Of a stretch of 64,000 nucleotides of DNA, positions 61,444 to 64,000 are shown piece after piece. The position numbers and the translations under genes are program-made. Numbering within the stretch: position 1 is the first letter of the stretch; the number at the start of each line of letters is the position of its first letter. Source of the DNA: Nocardia anaemiae NBRC 100462 (GTDB lineage: Bacteria; Actinomycetota; Actinomycetes; Mycobacteriales; Mycobacteriaceae); assembly GCF_001612725.1 (NCBI RefSeq), contig NZ_BDAZ01000032.1:62001-126000 (forward strand), read 5' to 3'. A model generated the notes under the pieces. That model saw only the letters and a program-made list of their open reading frames with translations, did no database searches and had not been told where the DNA came from.

Positions 61444-62532
61444 ATGCAGCTATTGAGTGAATACCGCAACCATGTTCTGGCCCTGCCCAATCGAATCGTC
61501 ATGTCACCGATGACCCGGTTGCGTTCTCATCCGGACGGTTCGCCGACCGCCGATGTGGTCGATTACTACGCGCAGCGGGCCACGGCCGGACTGATCGTGA
61601 CCGAGGGCATCTGGCCGCATTCGACCGGCCAGAGCGAGGCCTGGGTGCCTGGCCTGCAGACGGGTCGTCATGTCGATGCCTGGCGGCGGGTCACCGATGC
61701 GGTACACGCGGCGGGCGGGCGGATCGTCGCGCAGCTGATGCACGGAGGTCGGAAGGGACATCCGCTGGCCCGGGTCGACGGATCGTGGCCTACCGGACCG
61801 TCGTCGGTGATCGATGACGATCGACCGCATCTGCTCGACGGCACCAAGGCTGATCCGATAACCCCGGGTGCCTTCAGCCGTGCCGAAATCGCCGCCGTGA
61901 TCGAGCACTTCGCGGCAGCTGCCGCCAATGCGATCGCGGCGGGCTTCGACGGTGTCGAGATCCACGGTGCCAATAGCTATCTGCTGCACCAGTTCCTGGC
62001 CGACAACACCAATCTGCGCACCGATGAATTCGGCGGCTCGATCGAGAACCGGATGCGCGCACCGCTGGCCATCGTCGACGCAGTCGTCGGTGCCGTCGGA
62101 TCGCACCGGACCGCTATTCGCCTGTCGCCGGGCAACCCTCAGTTCAATATGTACGAGGCGGATCCGGCACCGCTGTACCGCACGTTGGTGGCCGAGTTGG
62201 ATCGCCGTGACCTGGCATATCTGCATCTGACCGATAACGACGACTATCCCGCCCTCGCCGATCTGCGTCCGCGCTGGCACGGCACACTCATCGCGAATAT
62301 CGGTGAGAACCGCAAGCCCACCAGTGCGGTCGAGGCCGAGGCGGTGCTCGGGCAGGGACTTGCCGATCTGGTGTCGTTCGGGCGCGCGTTCATCGCCAAT
62401 CCCGATCTGGTGCAGCGGATTACCTACGATCTGCCGCTGGCTCCGATCCGCGAGGAACTGCTGTACGGGCGCGATGCCGCGGGATACAGCGACTATCCGA
62501 GCTGGGAGTTTCGCGAAACGCGGTGCGCCTGA
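61444..62532 (+). CDS. Old-yellow-enzyme-type ene-reductase (NADH:flavin oxidoreductase)
   Basis: The 362-residue FMN barrel has the opening PNRIVMSPMTRLRS, QLMHGGRKGHP and the substrate-binding pair in GVEIHGANSYLLHQFL. The FMN site is FGRAFIANPDLVQR. It reduces activated alkenes, nitrate esters or quinones. Control by the divergent MerR regulator suggests a response to electrophiles. The mRNA appears leaderless. Confidence 0.92.
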   Translation: MQLLSEYRNHVLALPNRIVMSPMTRLRSHPDGSPTADVVDYYAQRATAGLIVTEGIWPHSTGQSEAWVPGLQTGRHVDAWRRVTDAVHAAGGRIVAQLMHGGRKGHPLARVDGSWPTGPSSVIDDDRPHLLDGTKADPITPGAFSRAEIAAVIEHFAAAAANAIAAGFDGVEIHGANSYLLHQFLADNTNLRTDEFGGSIENRMRAPLAIVDAVVGAVGSHRTAIRLSPGNPQFNMYEADPAPLYRTLVAELDRRDLAYLHLTDNDDYPALADLRPRWHGTLIANIGENRKPTSAVEAEAVLGQGLADLVSFGRAFIANPDLVQRITYDLPLAPIREELLYGRDAAGYSDYPSWEFRETRCA

Positions 62533-62561
62533 CGGTCCCCGGGCGCGGCCGCGTAGCCAAG

Positions 62562-62567
62562 TAGGCT
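62562..62567 (+). promoter_or_regulatory. -10 box for leaderless DUF2330 gene
   Basis: TAGGCT ends 7 nt before the ATG at 62575. Confidence 0.5.
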
Positions 62568-62574
62568 CGCGGCC

Positions 62575-63609
62575 ATGCGTGCTGTTCACCTGCTGGCCGT
62601 CATCGGAATGCTGTTCGCCGGGGCCGGAATCGGCGCGCTCGCACCGGCTTCGGCCTGCGCGTGCGGCGGGATGGCGAATCCACCGGGGCACCCGGCGTCG
62701 GTGCGCGAGGAGACGGCGCTGATCAGCTGGGACGGGCGGCACGAGACGGTGCTCATGCGGCTCGCGCTGAAATCCGGTACCGATCAGGCGGCGCTGATCG
62801 TGCCGACACCGAAACCGGCGACCGTCGCGGGTAGCTCCGCGGCGACCTTCACGGAACTGGCGAACCTGACCGCGCCCAAGGTGGTCACCCAGCGTCGATG
62901 GTTCGGTTCTGGCGTTGACGACGCGGTCGGCGAGGGCGCTATGAGCGCTGCCGATGGCGGCCCGACCGTCCTCGAACGCGTGCGACTCGGCCCACTCGAA
63001 GCAACCACCCTTTCCGGCGGCAATCTGGATGGCATTCGAAAGTGGCTGAGCGACAATGGCTACGAGATGCGTCCCGAGGTGGTCAGTGCTCTCGAACCGT
63101 ATCTGCGCGAGGGCTGGTCCTTCGTCGCAATGCGGCTCACCAGTGCCCAACCCCTCGATGGCGCAATAGATCCGGTGCGCCTGAGCTTCGATTCGGATCG
63201 ATTCGTGTATCCGATGCGGATGTCGAGCGCCGCCGAACACGCCCAGTACGTGCATCTTTACACGCTGAGCGAGCATCGCGTGCGACGCTCCGATCCCGAT
63301 GCCGCTGCCCAGCGCGTGCGGGTCGACTTCGCGGGCCGGGTCGCCACATCGGATCCAGAACTCGCGCCGGTCACCACGAATGGCCGCGACTACCTGACCG
63401 AACTGCGGATTTCGATCGATAGCCCCGCGGATATCCGCTCCGACTTCGCCTTCGAGGCCGATGCCAGCGACGCGGAGGTCTACCAGACGATCTACCGAAC
63501 CGAGGATGTGGAACTGTTCGGCGTGCCCGCGGGCATCGTCATCCTCGGCACGGCCTTGCTGGCCGCGATCGTCGTGGTATTCGCCGTCGTCCGCGTGCTG
63601 CGGGCCTGA
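62575..63609 (+). CDS. DUF2330 membrane-anchored extracytoplasmic protein
   Basis: The 344-residue protein has a signal peptide (about residues 1-27) directly followed by a CACGG cysteine motif. A large extracytoplasmic domain (about 30-315) follows, with the DUF2330 pattern EETALISWDGRHETVLMRLALK. A C-terminal membrane helix (about 320-341) precedes VLRA. The function is unknown. Its stop is 1 bp from the convergent esterase stop. Confidence 0.8.
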   Translation: MRAVHLLAVIGMLFAGAGIGALAPASACACGGMANPPGHPASVREETALISWDGRHETVLMRLALKSGTDQAALIVPTPKPATVAGSSAATFTELANLTAPKVVTQRRWFGSGVDDAVGEGAMSAADGGPTVLERVRLGPLEATTLSGGNLDGIRKWLSDNGYEMRPEVVSALEPYLREGWSFVAMRLTSAQPLDGAIDPVRLSFDSDRFVYPMRMSSAAEHAQYVHLYTLSEHRVRRSDPDAAAQRVRVDFAGRVATSDPELAPVTTNGRDYLTELRISIDSPADIRSDFAFEADASDAEVYQTIYRTEDVELFGVPAGIVILGTALLAAIVVVFAVVRVLRA

Positions 63610-63610
63610 C

Positions 63611-64000
63611 CTATGCTCCGATCGCCGGACCGATGGTCGGCCAGGAGGCGTGCAGGGTGTCCTGCCAGTAGGACCAGGAGTGGGTTCCGGTTGGGCTGTA
63701 TTCGATCTCGGCCGGAATACCGAGGGCATGCAGCCGCTGCTCGAATGAGATGACGCAGGTGTTGACGCCGACCTCGACCGGGCCGCCGAGGACGATGTTC
63801 TCGCCCAATTGAGGTTTGACCTCGGCCTCGTGTGGACCAGGTATGCCGGTGCCGGTGGACAGGTAGATCGCCTTGCCGCGCAAGCGATCCGCGAGCGCCG
63901 CCGCATCGTGCTCGGCCCAGGCCGGACTGCCGGGACCGCCCCACATATTCACCGGATTGCCGCCACGGTTGGCGATGGAGAACATCACCGCACCCATGGC
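63611..64000 (-). CDS. Antigen-85-like esterase/mycolyltransferase family protein (5' end outside window)
   Basis: About 130 C-terminal residues are visible and the frame continues past the window end. AIYLSTGTGIPGPHEAEV, the substrate-cap helix region, and TGTHSWSYWQDTLHASWP carry the catalytic histidine of the Ag85/alpha-beta hydrolase esterase family. Members transfer mycolic acids to trehalose or arabinogalactan in the envelope. The nucleophile serine region and signal peptide lie outside the window, so activity cannot be judged. Confidence 0.82.
   Translation of the reverse strand, partial: AMGAVMFSIANRGGNPVNMWGGPGSPAWAEHDAAALADRLRGKAIYLSTGTGIPGPHEAEVKPQLGENIVLGGPVEVGVNTCVISFEQRLHALGIPAEIEYSPTGTHSWSYWQDTLHASWPTIGPAIGA

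Noticed and set aside
61504..63906. 800-codon minus-strand frame opposite the ene-reductase and DUF2330 genes
   Set aside because: It is antisense to two coherent proteins with leaderless promoters; its composition is that of an antisense shadow.

Overview
The window is high-GC actinobacterial chromosome, most probably Nocardia or a close relative (order Mycobacteriales). The reasons are mycothiol synthase (mshD), the phosphorylation-independent type of GlnR, an LmeA-like mannan protein, an antigen-85-like esterase, and a gene order that follows the Mycobacterium tuberculosis Rv0821c-Rv0781 segment (phoU, pstB, mshD, glnR, lmeA, thiX, cysA/sseC, nitrobindin, pabC, ygfZ, DUF3073, purM, purF, purL, M18 peptidase, purQ, purS, MBL hydrolase, DUF2334, ptrB). 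Synteny is recalled from family knowledge; no search was run. Many genes begin exactly 6-8 nt after a TAnnnT -10 box, which is the leaderless mRNA pattern of this order.

Layout. 1-6.7 kb: phosphate uptake (phoU convergent with pstSCAB, and a PHO-box-like direct repeat upstream of pstS), then mshD and glnR. 6.8-11 kb: lmeA-thiX, then a sulfur locus. This has a leaderless 28-codon poly-cysteine leader peptide, DUF4395, a rhodanese and SseC, followed by a 31-codon membrane peptide coupled to a nitrobindin. 11-20 kb: Uma2-like and hypothetical genes, a candidate structured small RNA with its own promoter, and the cydABDC bd-oxidase and exporter block preceded by two related operator-like boxes. 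20-25 kb: pabC, ygfZ, MOSC, asparaginase, DUF3073 and purM, interspersed with two copies of a dispersed intergenic repeat.

25-33 kb: dppABCD peptide importer and purF. 33-43 kb is the most accessory part: a YhgE/Pip-type membrane protein, an acyl-CoA dehydrogenase-like protein, an XRE-DUF5753/DUF397 regulatory island with two small divergent genes, a CPBP protease, and two paralogous membrane alpha/beta-hydrolases (DUF2319) around a YiaA-type protein. 44-52.5 kb: purL, a GT87 mannosyltransferase-like protein, an M18 aminopeptidase, a MarR regulator divergent from a leaderless-secretion (cytoplasmic) AmiC-like binding protein, the third repeat locus, and purQ-purS. 52.6-64 kb: MBL hydrolase, M20 dipeptidase, glutamate decarboxylase, DUF2334, a small secreted protein, nitroreductase/MarR, protease II, MerR/ene-reductase, DUF2330, and the 3' end of an Ag85-like esterase.

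Functionally the window holds purine synthesis (purF, purM, purL/Q/S), phosphate and nitrogen control, sulfur mobilisation under a cysteine-sensing leader, microaerobic respiration, and peptide import and degradation. The most unusual items are the small RNA at 12.1-12.3 kb, the poly-Cys leader, the three-locus compound repeat, the paired cyd boxes, and the DUF2319/CPBP cluster. No tRNA, rRNA, CRISPR array or complete insertion sequence was recognised.
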